The position numbers were made by a program, and so were the translations under genes. The notes beneath the pieces were generated by a model. That model was not told the DNA's origin, searched no databases, and was given only the letters and a program-made list of their open reading frames with translations. Below are positions 28,503-37,475 of a stretch of 64,000 nt of DNA, piece by piece (the first letter of the stretch is position 1; every line of letters starts with the position of its first letter). This stretch comes from Acidocella sp. (GTDB lineage: Bacteria > Pseudomonadota > Alphaproteobacteria > Acetobacterales > Acetobacteraceae), in assembly GCA_027308685.1 (NCBI GenBank), contig DAIDEE010000006.1, positions 1 to 64,000 of the forward strand, in the 5' to 3' direction.

Positions 28503-31163
28503 ATGACGCGACATGATAGCCGAACAGGGCTTTTTTTGCCCAAATTGCGTAAAATTCTCACTGCCGCAGCTTTTGCGGCTTCGCTTGCGTTGGGCGTGAA
28601 CGCTCAGGCAGCGATTGCTCCGGCGGCAGGCACCAACATCAGCAACCAGGCGTCAGCCACTTATGTGGATTCTTCAGGAGCGACCCATACGGTGACCTCC
28701 AATGTGGTGAATACCACAGTCACCCAGGTGGCCAGCCTGACGTTGACCGCCAGCAACACCTCCACCTCCACCGCGAACGGTACCGTTTATTACCCGGAAA
28801 CCCTGACAAATACGGGTAACGGTAGTGATACGTTTGCCCTGACCCAGACCAACCCGGGTAGCGGCACCTTCACCATGAGCAGCGTACAGTTTTTCGCTGA
28901 TAACGGCAGCGGCCAGCCGACCGGCCCAGCGCTGACCTCCACGGGCATTCTGGCTGCTGGGGCGGCGTTCAAGTTTATTGTGGTTGGTGCGGTGTCCTCC
29001 ACGGCGACATCGGGTCAAACCAACGTGATTACCGTGACCGGCACCAGCGGCTTTTCGTCCGGCCAAACCGCCAGTGTAACGGATACGACAACCATCACCA
29101 GCGGTGCTGTGGTGGCCGTGACCAAGTCAATCAGTGCGCCGTCCGGTGCGCCTGGCTCGGGTCCTTATACTTACACCCTGAGCTATACCAACAGCGGCAA
29201 TGCCAACGCCACCAGCGTAACTCTGACAGACGTTGTGCCGACTGGAATGACCTATGTTACCGGTTCAGGCCTGTGGAGCGTAACGGGTGCCACCGCCTTG
29301 AGCGATAGTGGCGGCAGCAGCGGCACCTCGCCGAACACCATCACGTCGAGCTACACAACAGGCACCACCACTTTTAAAGTGGTTATTGCGAACGTTGGCG
29401 CCGGGCAATCTGGCACCGTCAGTTTCAAGGTGAATGTGGGCGCTGCTACGTTACCGGGGATTTTGAACAACACGGCACAAATCTCGTTTGTTGATAGTGC
29501 CAGCGGTTCAACAATTACTGGCACCACGAACACTGTGGCTTTTAACGTCAGTTCCACTGCCAGCTTAACCCTGACCGGCCAGACCGTTAAGGGTCCGGCT
29601 GCACCGGGTTCCTCTGTACCTTTCACCAACGTGGTGACGAATACCGGTACCGCGACCGATACGTTTAACATTAAGCTTCTGACCAACAACTTCCCAACCG
29701 GCACCACTTTCCAGCTTTACAAGATGGATGGTTTGACCCCGCTGGTGGATACCAACAACGATGGCATTGTTGACACAGGGCCGTTGGCACCGGGCGCAAC
29801 TTACAGTGTGATTGTGGTTGCCACCTTGCCGAATAGCGCCACTAATGCCAGTGCGCCTTACATTCTGACCAAATCAGCCACTTCAACCAACGATCCAACC
29901 AAGTCTCAAACCACGACAGACACGTTGTTAGCCATCGAGCCGGCAAGCGTTGACGTCACCGATGTGGCAGCCATTGGCGGCACTGGGGTTTTGGGAACGG
30001 GCCTTGGGCCGGAATCGTCGCCCGTATTGACCCAGTCGGTCAACCCGGGGGCTTCCACGACCTTCAGCCTGTTCGTCAACAACACCGGCCCATCGGCTGA
30101 TAATTACGACCTGACGGCGACCTATGCCGGTGCGGCTTTGCCATCCGGCTGGACTGTCAGCTTCGCCCAACCGGTGGGCGGCTCGTGTTCGACCACGGGC
30201 GCGGCGATTACCAACACGGGCAACGTTGTCGCTGCCGGTAATGTCCAGGTTTGCGCCATCGTAACGGTGCCAGCCATCGGGACTGCCAACGCGATGTATA
30301 ATGCCGGCCTGTATAAAATCTGGATGCAGGCGCTCTCGCCGAATTCCGGTGCGACCGACACCATCGATAACGGCGTGTCGGTCAATCAGGTGCGCTCGCT
30401 AGTGCTGTCGCCCAATGGTACGGGCCAGACCTACCCGGGTGGCACTTACGTCTACACCCACACGCTGACCAACGAGGGCAACGTGACTGAAGCCGACGGT
30501 ACTGTCAGCACGTCAACCTTCAGCGATACCAATGGCCTGACCGGCTGGACATCAACCTTGTACTACGATGCCAGCCATAGCGGGACTATTACCAGCACGG
30601 ATCCGATCATCCCGACTTCGGGTGGTTTGAATACTGTGTCCGGCTTGTCGGCTGGTCTTGCTCCTGGTGCGTCGATCACGATCTTCGACAAGGTGGTTGC
30701 ACCAAGCGGTGCCACAACCGGCGCGTTGAACCCCACGACCATCACGGTAACAACCACAACGGGGACCTACACGGTATCCGCACCGACCCCGTCGGTTGTG
30801 ACTGATAATACTTCGGTGATCTCGGGCAACATTACGCTGGTGAAAACCCAGGGGTTGGATGCAACGTGTTCAGGCAGCGCCAGCACCTATACCCAGGGCA
30901 ACATTAACGCAGCCCCTGGCCAGTGCATCATGTATCAGGTGACAGCAACCAACGTTGGGGCCACTAATGCTACCAGCGTGGTGATCTCTGACTCGACACC
31001 TGCTTACACAACACTGAACACCGTAGCCGCCATCACGACACCCGGCATCATCGGTAGCGGTGGTCCGACGGTCGGTGGCACCGGATCTATCAGTGCCACA
31101 GTGGCGACGATGACCCCCGGTCAGTCGGTGGTCTTGAGCTTCGGCGTTAAGATCAACCACTAA
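28503..31163 (+). CDS. Large exported DUF11-repeat surface protein
   Basis: 886 residues rich in Thr, Ser, Asn and Gly, with a signal peptide ending NAQAA. The N-terminal module (GTNISNQASATYVDSSG) is shared with the 2028-residue protein two genes on. Several DUF11/Ig-like repeats follow, e.g. YTYTLSYTNSGNANATSVTL and YQVTATNVGATNATSVVI. There is no LPXTG anchor, no lipobox and no C-terminal barrel, so attachment would need a partner. I infer an extracellular fibre or matrix protein. The gene is followed by a hairpin at 31177-31208. Confidence 0.8.
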   Translation: MTRHDSRTGLFLPKLRKILTAAAFAASLALGVNAQAAIAPAAGTNISNQASATYVDSSGATHTVTSNVVNTTVTQVASLTLTASNTSTSTANGTVYYPETLTNTGNGSDTFALTQTNPGSGTFTMSSVQFFADNGSGQPTGPALTSTGILAAGAAFKFIVVGAVSSTATSGQTNVITVTGTSGFSSGQTASVTDTTTITSGAVVAVTKSISAPSGAPGSGPYTYTLSYTNSGNANATSVTLTDVVPTGMTYVTGSGLWSVTGATALSDSGGSSGTSPNTITSSYTTGTTTFKVVIANVGAGQSGTVSFKVNVGAATLPGILNNTAQISFVDSASGSTITGTTNTVAFNVSSTASLTLTGQTVKGPAAPGSSVPFTNVVTNTGTATDTFNIKLLTNNFPTGTTFQLYKMDGLTPLVDTNNDGIVDTGPLAPGATYSVIVVATLPNSATNASAPYILTKSATSTNDPTKSQTTTDTLLAIEPASVDVTDVAAIGGTGVLGTGLGPESSPVLTQSVNPGASTTFSLFVNNTGPSADNYDLTATYAGAALPSGWTVSFAQPVGGSCSTTGAAITNTGNVVAAGNVQVCAIVTVPAIGTANAMYNAGLYKIWMQALSPNSGATDTIDNGVSVNQVRSLVLSPNGTGQTYPGGTYVYTHTLTNEGNVTEADGTVSTSTFSDTNGLTGWTSTLYYDASHSGTITSTDPIIPTSGGLNTVSGLSAGLAPGASITIFDKVVAPSGATTGALNPTTITVTTTTGTYTVSAPTPSVVTDNTSVISGNITLVKTQGLDATCSGSASTYTQGNINAAPGQCIMYQVTATNVGATNATSVVISDSTPAYTTLNTVAAITTPGIIGSGGPTVGGTGSISATVATMTPGQSVVLSFGVKINH

Positions 31164-31176
31164 CCATGGCGATAAC

Positions 31177-31208
31177 AACGATGGTGGCCTCAAGCGGTCA
31201 CCATCGTT
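31177..31208 (+). terminator. 10-bp stem after the 886-residue surface protein gene
   Basis: AACGATGGTG (31177-31186) and CACCATCGTT (31199-31208) form a perfect stem with a 12-base loop, 13 bases after the stop codon. No strong T-run follows, so it may stop or attenuate transcription into the next gene. Confidence 0.5.
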
Positions 31209-31388
31209 ACGCTTTGTTCGACACAAATGGCTTAGGTCATTTCGATAGTTACCATCGTATTTGCAAATAAAACGAAGCGTCGACCGGGCTGGAGTTCACC
31301 CGCGATGATGGCTGGCTTCGTGTTGTTTGCAATTATGACAGGGGGCGGCCCTCAATAATTATTTTTTGAAGCAAAGTTTTTCGGTTTG

Positions 31389-34300
31389 ATGAGAGTTTTT
31401 CGTAACATCTTACCAGTTTTACTGGTTGCGGCAGGGCTGATTAGTCCGCTGGCGATGTTTGTGAAAATCGCTGAGGCGCAGGTTGCCGTGCCCACTAATG
31501 GTACGCTCATCACGAACACCGCATACGCCACATACTTCGATGATCAAGGCCGGGTGGGCGTTGCAACATCGAATACCGTCACCAGCGTGGTATCGCCTGT
31601 ATCAGCGCTAACACTCACCAGCAGCCAGACTGTGCAAAGTGCCAGCGGAGCACAATTTGCTATCATGCATGTGCTTACCAACACCGGCACGCAAACTGTC
31701 ACCTACGCATTGACGGCGCTGCTCAATTCCGGTTCGGGCTACACACCGGATGCGTTGCAAATTCTCACCGACCCCAGCGGCGGCACCGCGATTGTGACCG
31801 CCGACCAGCCGGTGAACAGTGTTACGCTGGCTCCGAATGCTTCGGTGAATTTGCTTGTAACCGGATATGTGCCCTCGCAGACACCGCAGGCGGCGGCTGC
31901 AACCATCACATTGACGGCAAGCAGCGCCGGGTTAGGCCAGAGCAATACCGATATCATTCAAGTATCGGGTTCAGCGCAAGTGGTGGTCAGTTTAGTATCA
32001 CCGCAATCGGTCGCCGTACCAGGCGAGGCCGCCACGTTCAATGCCACTGCAACTGATTACAATTTTGCGGCCGGGCCGGTGGTAGTTTTGGTTAATGGTG
32101 CGCCTAGTAGCTATTTTTTACTTACACTGCCGGTTCCAGCCGGCACCAGTTTTATTTCGGCCCAGACTGGCGCGCAGATTTTATATCACTCACTCGGCCA
32201 GCCCGCAGGATCCTACACCATCACCCCGGTAGGGCAGGTGGATTATGTGGCCGCGGGTGTGGCGTCTCTTGCAGTAAATGCCAGTGTCAGCCTGAGTTTG
32301 ACTGTTGGTGTAAACACCAATGTTTCAGCAACGGTTATCGACACCGCTTTAGCCGATTGGGTGAACAGCGCGTCTGCAACGCAGCTTACATACAGTAATC
32401 AAGTGCAATTGCCGATTACGGCGGTGGCTCCCTCGATCGCGTTTTTCACGCCCGGTTTTGTGCAGCCGGAATATGAAAATACCATCGGCAACGCGCTTTA
32501 CTTACAGGTTTCGGCTCCTGGTTGCGATACCAATCCGGCGCAAATTCTGACCATCCCTGTGACTTTGACCAGCCGACTGACCGGTGACGTGGAGATATTC
32601 CAGGCCACCGAAACTGCGCCCGGATCGGGAGTTTTCAGAATTTTGCCAAGCGTGCCGACTGCGAATGCTGCCGCAACGCCGGTGGTGAAGGGTAACGGCG
32701 TGATGGAGTTACGCCCAAATGACACGGTGGTTGCGCTGGCGGGTAATGGTTGTTCGGATGCGGTATCCACCACCTTGCTGATTGACCCCAGCGGCGTTGT
32801 GTACAGTTACAGCACGGACCTACCGGTGGCGGGTTCTGTGGTGCATTTGATCAATGTCGCCAACAATGCGCCGGCTGCTGTGTATCAGTATGATGGCGTG
32901 ACGCCTGCGCCGAGCACGGTAACTACGGGCAGTGACGGTATTTATTCATTTCCTTTGGTAGCGCCTGGCACTTATCAGATTGTGGTGACCCCGCCTGCTG
33001 GCTATGCCTTTCCGTCGAAAACGTCGCCCACTAATCAGCCCGCCGGGCGTACGACGAGTGTAACAGGCTCCTTCGGGCAGGCTTTCACCATCTCCGGACA
33101 GGCTGATGCGCCGGTCGTGTATGATATTCCGCTCGATAGCGCTGCACCAAAGGGTAAATTATTCATCACTCAGACCGCCAATCAGTCGATCGTTCAGATC
33201 GGTGATTTTGTCGATTATTCTGTGCAGATTAACAATAACACTGGTGAAACGCTCACGAGCGCAACCATGCTAGTTACCCTGCCAGCCGGGCTTACCTACG
33301 TGCGGGGCACTGCCACATTGAATGGGGTGCGCATCGCAGACCCCACCGGCAATGCCGCGCAACTGGTGTTTGCATTGGGCACATTGCCTGTGGGGGCTAC
33401 GCCGATATTGCGATATCGCGTTTCAGTGGGACCAAATGCCAGTACCGGCGGCTTGGTGGATAGCGCTCAGGCCTTTGCCAATGACACGCAAGGTCCCATT
33501 GGCTCCAATGTCTCACCGGTTACGGTGCAGATCGTTGGTGGTGTGTTCAGCGACAAAGCCTATGTGATTGGTAAGGTATTTGCGGATTGTCATTTGACCA
33601 AGATGCAGGAAGATGGCGACCCCGGCGTGCCGGGCGTGCGAATTTATTTTAATAACGGCGATTACGCGATTACCGATACTGAGGGTAAATATAGTTTTTA
33701 TGGGTTAACCCCACGCACGCATGTGGCGCAGGTCGATACCACCACTTTGCCTGCTGGGGTAAAGATGGAGATATTGGACAACCGCAACGCGCTTAATCCG
33801 AACAGCCAGTTTGTGGATTTGCAGAATGGCGAGATGCAGAAAGTTAATTTTGCTATTGCCGGGTGCTCGCCCGATTTACTTACGCAAATTGCGGCACGTA
33901 AAAAAGCTTTGAAGAATCCGTCGGAATTGACGGCCGCCGCTGGTATTTTGCTGTCCGGTCAGTATCAGCAAAGCAGTTTGCTGCAGCAACAGCAATTGTT
34001 GCAGCCGCAGGATGCTGGGGGCATCGGCTTGCCGGGTTCGGGTACGGCGGTTGGCAGTATGGGCTCGGCATCGATGGCCGGACCGCAAATCGGCTCCGTG
34101 CTGCCAGGGCAAGGCGGCGGTATGATCCCCACTTCGCCGGGCGCGCCGATGCCAGGTGGCGGTAGGGTACCCGGCGGCTTGGGTGCCGTGGGGGATCCCG
34201 GTGGTTCCTTTGCGCCATTCGCCCAAGGGCAGCCCAGCCCGATCTACACGCCCACCACCACCTTATTTAACCATTCTGCTCCCGGTGGCGTGCAGGATGA

Positions 34301-37300
34301 GGTTGCGAACGACGACCCTGACATGACCGCGCCGCTAGAGAGCGTGATATTGTCGCTGCGTCCTGGAACAGGTTTTATCGGGCTGCATGATGGCGAGGTT
34401 CTGGGCACTGACCAGAGCAATGTGCGGCTGCAAGGGCCAACTGGTGCATTGCTGGCATTAAGCGTGAATGGTGTGACGATACCCGCCAGCCGCGTAGGCA
34501 AAAAGAGCACTGATACCAAAACCGGCATCACGGCCTGGGAATATATCGGCGTGGATTTGCAACCCGGCGTTAATACGCTGTCGATGACCGTGCAGGATGG
34601 TTTCGGCAACAGCCGTGGTAGCGCCACGATCCATGTGACGGCGCCGGGGAAACTGGCACAAATCAATATCAATGCCCCTAAAACAGCGGTGGCTGATGGC
34701 GCTACCGCCATACCGGTTGTCATCTCGCTGCTCGATGCGCGCGGCCACCCCATCCCAGGGCGGGCGGTGGTAACATTGCAGTCAACACTTGGCCAATGGC
34801 AGACCACCAGCGTGAACCCCAATGTGGCTGGCACCCAGGTGATCGTGACGAACGGTGTAGGAACATTTTTATTGGTGCCGCCGGTGCAGCCAGGAGCCGA
34901 CGTGATTTTGGCGGCTGACGGCACCATCAGCGCCAAAACCAATCTCACCTTTTCGCCCAATTTGCGCCCGATGATTGCGGTTGGTCTGGTCAGCGGTACG
35001 GTGAGCCTACGAAATCTCAATCCGGCGGACTTGCAGCCGGCGCAGTCAGGTGACGTATTCTCGCGCCAAATTCAGGGTGCTTCCGAATCTTTCGCTGGTG
35101 GTAAGGGCGAGGCGGCGGCGCGTACAGCATTTTTCCTGAAGGGCAAAATCCTCGGCTCCACGTTGCTCACGCTGTCCTATGATTCCGATAAACCGTCGGA
35201 CACCACTTTGTTCCGCGATATTCAGCCGGATCAGTTCTACCCGGTGTATGGGGATTCCTCGGCCCGGGGCTATGAAGCGCAATCGACCGGGCGGTTGTAT
35301 GTGTTGCTCCAGCACGGCACCGATTATGTTTTGATCGGCGATTATTCCACCCAGACCCAGGACCCGGCGCGGCAATTATCGCAGGTCTCACGAGTATTAA
35401 ATGGTATTAAAGGCCAGGTAACCAAGGGGCCGGTCACGGTTTCGGGCTTCGCCAGCAGCACCAACAGCACCCAGATCGTTCAGCAATTCCCGGCCAATGG
35501 TACTTCGGGGCCGTTTCAGTTGAACATCAATGGTGTGGTCAACAGCGCCCAGGTTGATGTGATCACCTACGACCGCAACCAGCGTTCGGTGATCGTGAAC
35601 GATACGCCGTTGGCACAATATACCGATTACACCATTGAGCCCTATAGCGGCTTGTTGCTGCTGAACCAGCCAGTGCCGACCTTGGATTCCAACCTCGACC
35701 CGATTTACATCCGGGTCAGCTATTCCATCGTCACCGGTGGGCCGAAGCATACGGTGGCCGGGGCGGCGGCGGATGTTAAAGTTGGCAGCCATGTTACTGT
35801 CGGCGCCAATGTGATGCAGGATAACGACCCGCTGAACCGCCAGACCATCGTGGGTGCAAATGGTACGTTCAATTTGCCCGACAGCACGGTGGCCGTGGCG
35901 GAAGTTGCGCGTACAACTTCAGCGCTTTATGGCCAGGGCTTGGGCGAGCGTTTGGATATACGCCACCAGGGCAATGTATTTGACTTCCATGTCTGGGGCA
36001 CGCGCACCGATGCTGGTTTTTATAATCAGAGCAGCATTCAGTCAGAGGGCGAGGCCGAATACGGGCTGAAGGCCAGCTATGCGCTGAACCAGAATAACCG
36101 CATTGTGGCGGAAGCCTTAGACACCAGCGATTCCGTAACGGGAGCAAAACAGCAAGGCGAAAGCCTTTCGCTGGTGCATAATCTGCCGGATAATATCGTC
36201 GTCGAAATCGGTATGCGTCATAGTGCCACCAACGAGGCCGCCGCACTTGCTACGCCGGCGAGTACTACCTACATCACCCCGATCCGATCAATTTTGCCGA
36301 ATGTTGGTCCGGCCGTTACCTCGGCACTCGTTGGTTATACCAGCGTGCGTTTGAAGCTGACCGCGCCAGTGCCGTATCTGCCGAAAGCCTCGGTTTTTGG
36401 GGTGGCAGAACAGGCCATAAGTGGTGGTGGGCGTGAGCTTGGGGTTGGCGGAACATATAATATCAATCAGACGACCAAAGCGTATTTTCGCTATGATTTT
36501 ATGAATACGCTGAATGGGCCTTACACGCTTGATCCGGCGATTGCGCAATATACGGCGGTTGCGGGGATCAGCACAGCGTTAACCCCTGATACCCAACTAT
36601 TCAATGAATACCGCATGGGTGATGCGCTGGCGGGGCGCGATGCTGAAAATGCCACAGGTTTGCGGCATCTCTGGCACATTGGGAATGGGTTTGGAATTTC
36701 CGCTGGTTTTCAGAAAATTAAACCAATTTACGGCGCAGTGACGGATGCCTCGACGGCAGTTGATCTGGGCGGCGGCTATACGGGCTCGGATAAGCTCAAA
36801 GCCTCGGCGGATGCGCAATGGCAGACCTCGCAAGTTACCCAAAGCTTATTATTCACGGCTGCTATGGCGGCCAAGGTCACGCCGTCGTTCACGATATTGA
36901 ATCGTGGTATTTACAATACCCAGCAGGATGTGAGCCCGGCTACAGGTTCGCGCCGGTTAATGATATTGCAAACCGGCTTTGCTTACCGGCCGGTGAACAC
37001 CGACGTATGGAACATGCTGAGCCGTTTAGAATATAAAAACGAGACGGACAGCACGCTTGGCGCAGGCTTGAACCTGAACCAAAGTTCTTTGGTGGGCGCT
37101 ACAAATATCAACTATCAACCGACCAAGTGGTTATGGATTGATGCGCGTTACGCGTTTGATAAAGCCCATGACGGCAATAACGGCATCCCAGGGGATACGC
37201 TTTACCAGATGGCCGGCCTGCGGGGCATCGCAGATATTGCCCCACGGTGGGATGTCGGGGCGCAAGGCTTTGAGATGTGGGGCAACGGCCAAACCCAAAC

Positions 37301-37475
37301 AGCATTGGGCGTAGAGGTTGGGTATCTGGTCTGGCGCGATATCTGGCTTTCGCTCGGCTATGACTTTGAAGGTTTTAACAATCCTGATCTCGCCGGATCA
37401 CAATATACGTTGAAGGGTGTCTATTTCAGAATGCGCTTCAAGTTCGACCAAGATCTTTTCGATGGTGGGCCATGA
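31389..37475 (+). CDS. Giant DUF11/SdrD/Ig surface protein with predicted outer-membrane barrel
   Basis: 2028 residues. After the signal peptide (ending KIAEAQ) come a module shared with the 886-residue protein and Ig-like repeats. A DUF11 domain lies at ~590-700 (SIVQIGDFVDYSVQINN) and an SdrD B-type domain at ~717-800 (VPGVRIYFNNGDYAITDTEGKYSFYGL). A Gln- then Gly/Pro-rich linker spans ~830-955. An invasin-like Ig domain is at ~1090-1190 (KTAVADGATAIPVVISLLDA). The final ~830 residues consist of alternating amphipathic strands that look like an outer-membrane beta-barrel (e.g. TLLTLSYDSDKPSDTTLF, GVYFRMRFKF). ATG 31389 follows an in-frame TTG; either may start. The stop overlaps the next start as ATGA. 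The barrel may anchor or export its two fibre-like neighbours; this is inference. Confidence 0.82.
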   Translation: MRVFRNILPVLLVAAGLISPLAMFVKIAEAQVAVPTNGTLITNTAYATYFDDQGRVGVATSNTVTSVVSPVSALTLTSSQTVQSASGAQFAIMHVLTNTGTQTVTYALTALLNSGSGYTPDALQILTDPSGGTAIVTADQPVNSVTLAPNASVNLLVTGYVPSQTPQAAAATITLTASSAGLGQSNTDIIQVSGSAQVVVSLVSPQSVAVPGEAATFNATATDYNFAAGPVVVLVNGAPSSYFLLTLPVPAGTSFISAQTGAQILYHSLGQPAGSYTITPVGQVDYVAAGVASLAVNASVSLSLTVGVNTNVSATVIDTALADWVNSASATQLTYSNQVQLPITAVAPSIAFFTPGFVQPEYENTIGNALYLQVSAPGCDTNPAQILTIPVTLTSRLTGDVEIFQATETAPGSGVFRILPSVPTANAAATPVVKGNGVMELRPNDTVVALAGNGCSDAVSTTLLIDPSGVVYSYSTDLPVAGSVVHLINVANNAPAAVYQYDGVTPAPSTVTTGSDGIYSFPLVAPGTYQIVVTPPAGYAFPSKTSPTNQPAGRTTSVTGSFGQAFTISGQADAPVVYDIPLDSAAPKGKLFITQTANQSIVQIGDFVDYSVQINNNTGETLTSATMLVTLPAGLTYVRGTATLNGVRIADPTGNAAQLVFALGTLPVGATPILRYRVSVGPNASTGGLVDSAQAFANDTQGPIGSNVSPVTVQIVGGVFSDKAYVIGKVFADCHLTKMQEDGDPGVPGVRIYFNNGDYAITDTEGKYSFYGLTPRTHVAQVDTTTLPAGVKMEILDNRNALNPNSQFVDLQNGEMQKVNFAIAGCSPDLLTQIAARKKALKNPSELTAAAGILLSGQYQQSSLLQQQQLLQPQDAGGIGLPGSGTAVGSMGSASMAGPQIGSVLPGQGGGMIPTSPGAPMPGGGRVPGGLGAVGDPGGSFAPFAQGQPSPIYTPTTTLFNHSAPGGVQDEVANDDPDMTAPLESVILSLRPGTGFIGLHDGEVLGTDQSNVRLQGPTGALLALSVNGVTIPASRVGKKSTDTKTGITAWEYIGVDLQPGVNTLSMTVQDGFGNSRGSATIHVTAPGKLAQININAPKTAVADGATAIPVVISLLDARGHPIPGRAVVTLQSTLGQWQTTSVNPNVAGTQVIVTNGVGTFLLVPPVQPGADVILAADGTISAKTNLTFSPNLRPMIAVGLVSGTVSLRNLNPADLQPAQSGDVFSRQIQGASESFAGGKGEAAARTAFFLKGKILGSTLLTLSYDSDKPSDTTLFRDIQPDQFYPVYGDSSARGYEAQSTGRLYVLLQHGTDYVLIGDYSTQTQDPARQLSQVSRVLNGIKGQVTKGPVTVSGFASSTNSTQIVQQFPANGTSGPFQLNINGVVNSAQVDVITYDRNQRSVIVNDTPLAQYTDYTIEPYSGLLLLNQPVPTLDSNLDPIYIRVSYSIVTGGPKHTVAGAAADVKVGSHVTVGANVMQDNDPLNRQTIVGANGTFNLPDSTVAVAEVARTTSALYGQGLGERLDIRHQGNVFDFHVWGTRTDAGFYNQSSIQSEGEAEYGLKASYALNQNNRIVAEALDTSDSVTGAKQQGESLSLVHNLPDNIVVEIGMRHSATNEAAALATPASTTYITPIRSILPNVGPAVTSALVGYTSVRLKLTAPVPYLPKASVFGVAEQAISGGGRELGVGGTYNINQTTKAYFRYDFMNTLNGPYTLDPAIAQYTAVAGISTALTPDTQLFNEYRMGDALAGRDAENATGLRHLWHIGNGFGISAGFQKIKPIYGAVTDASTAVDLGGGYTGSDKLKASADAQWQTSQVTQSLLFTAAMAAKVTPSFTILNRGIYNTQQDVSPATGSRRLMILQTGFAYRPVNTDVWNMLSRLEYKNETDSTLGAGLNLNQSSLVGATNINYQPTKWLWIDARYAFDKAHDGNNGIPGDTLYQMAGLRGIADIAPRWDVGAQGFEMWGNGQTQTALGVEVGYLVWRDIWLSLGYDFEGFNNPDLAGSQYTLKGVYFRMRFKFDQDLFDGGP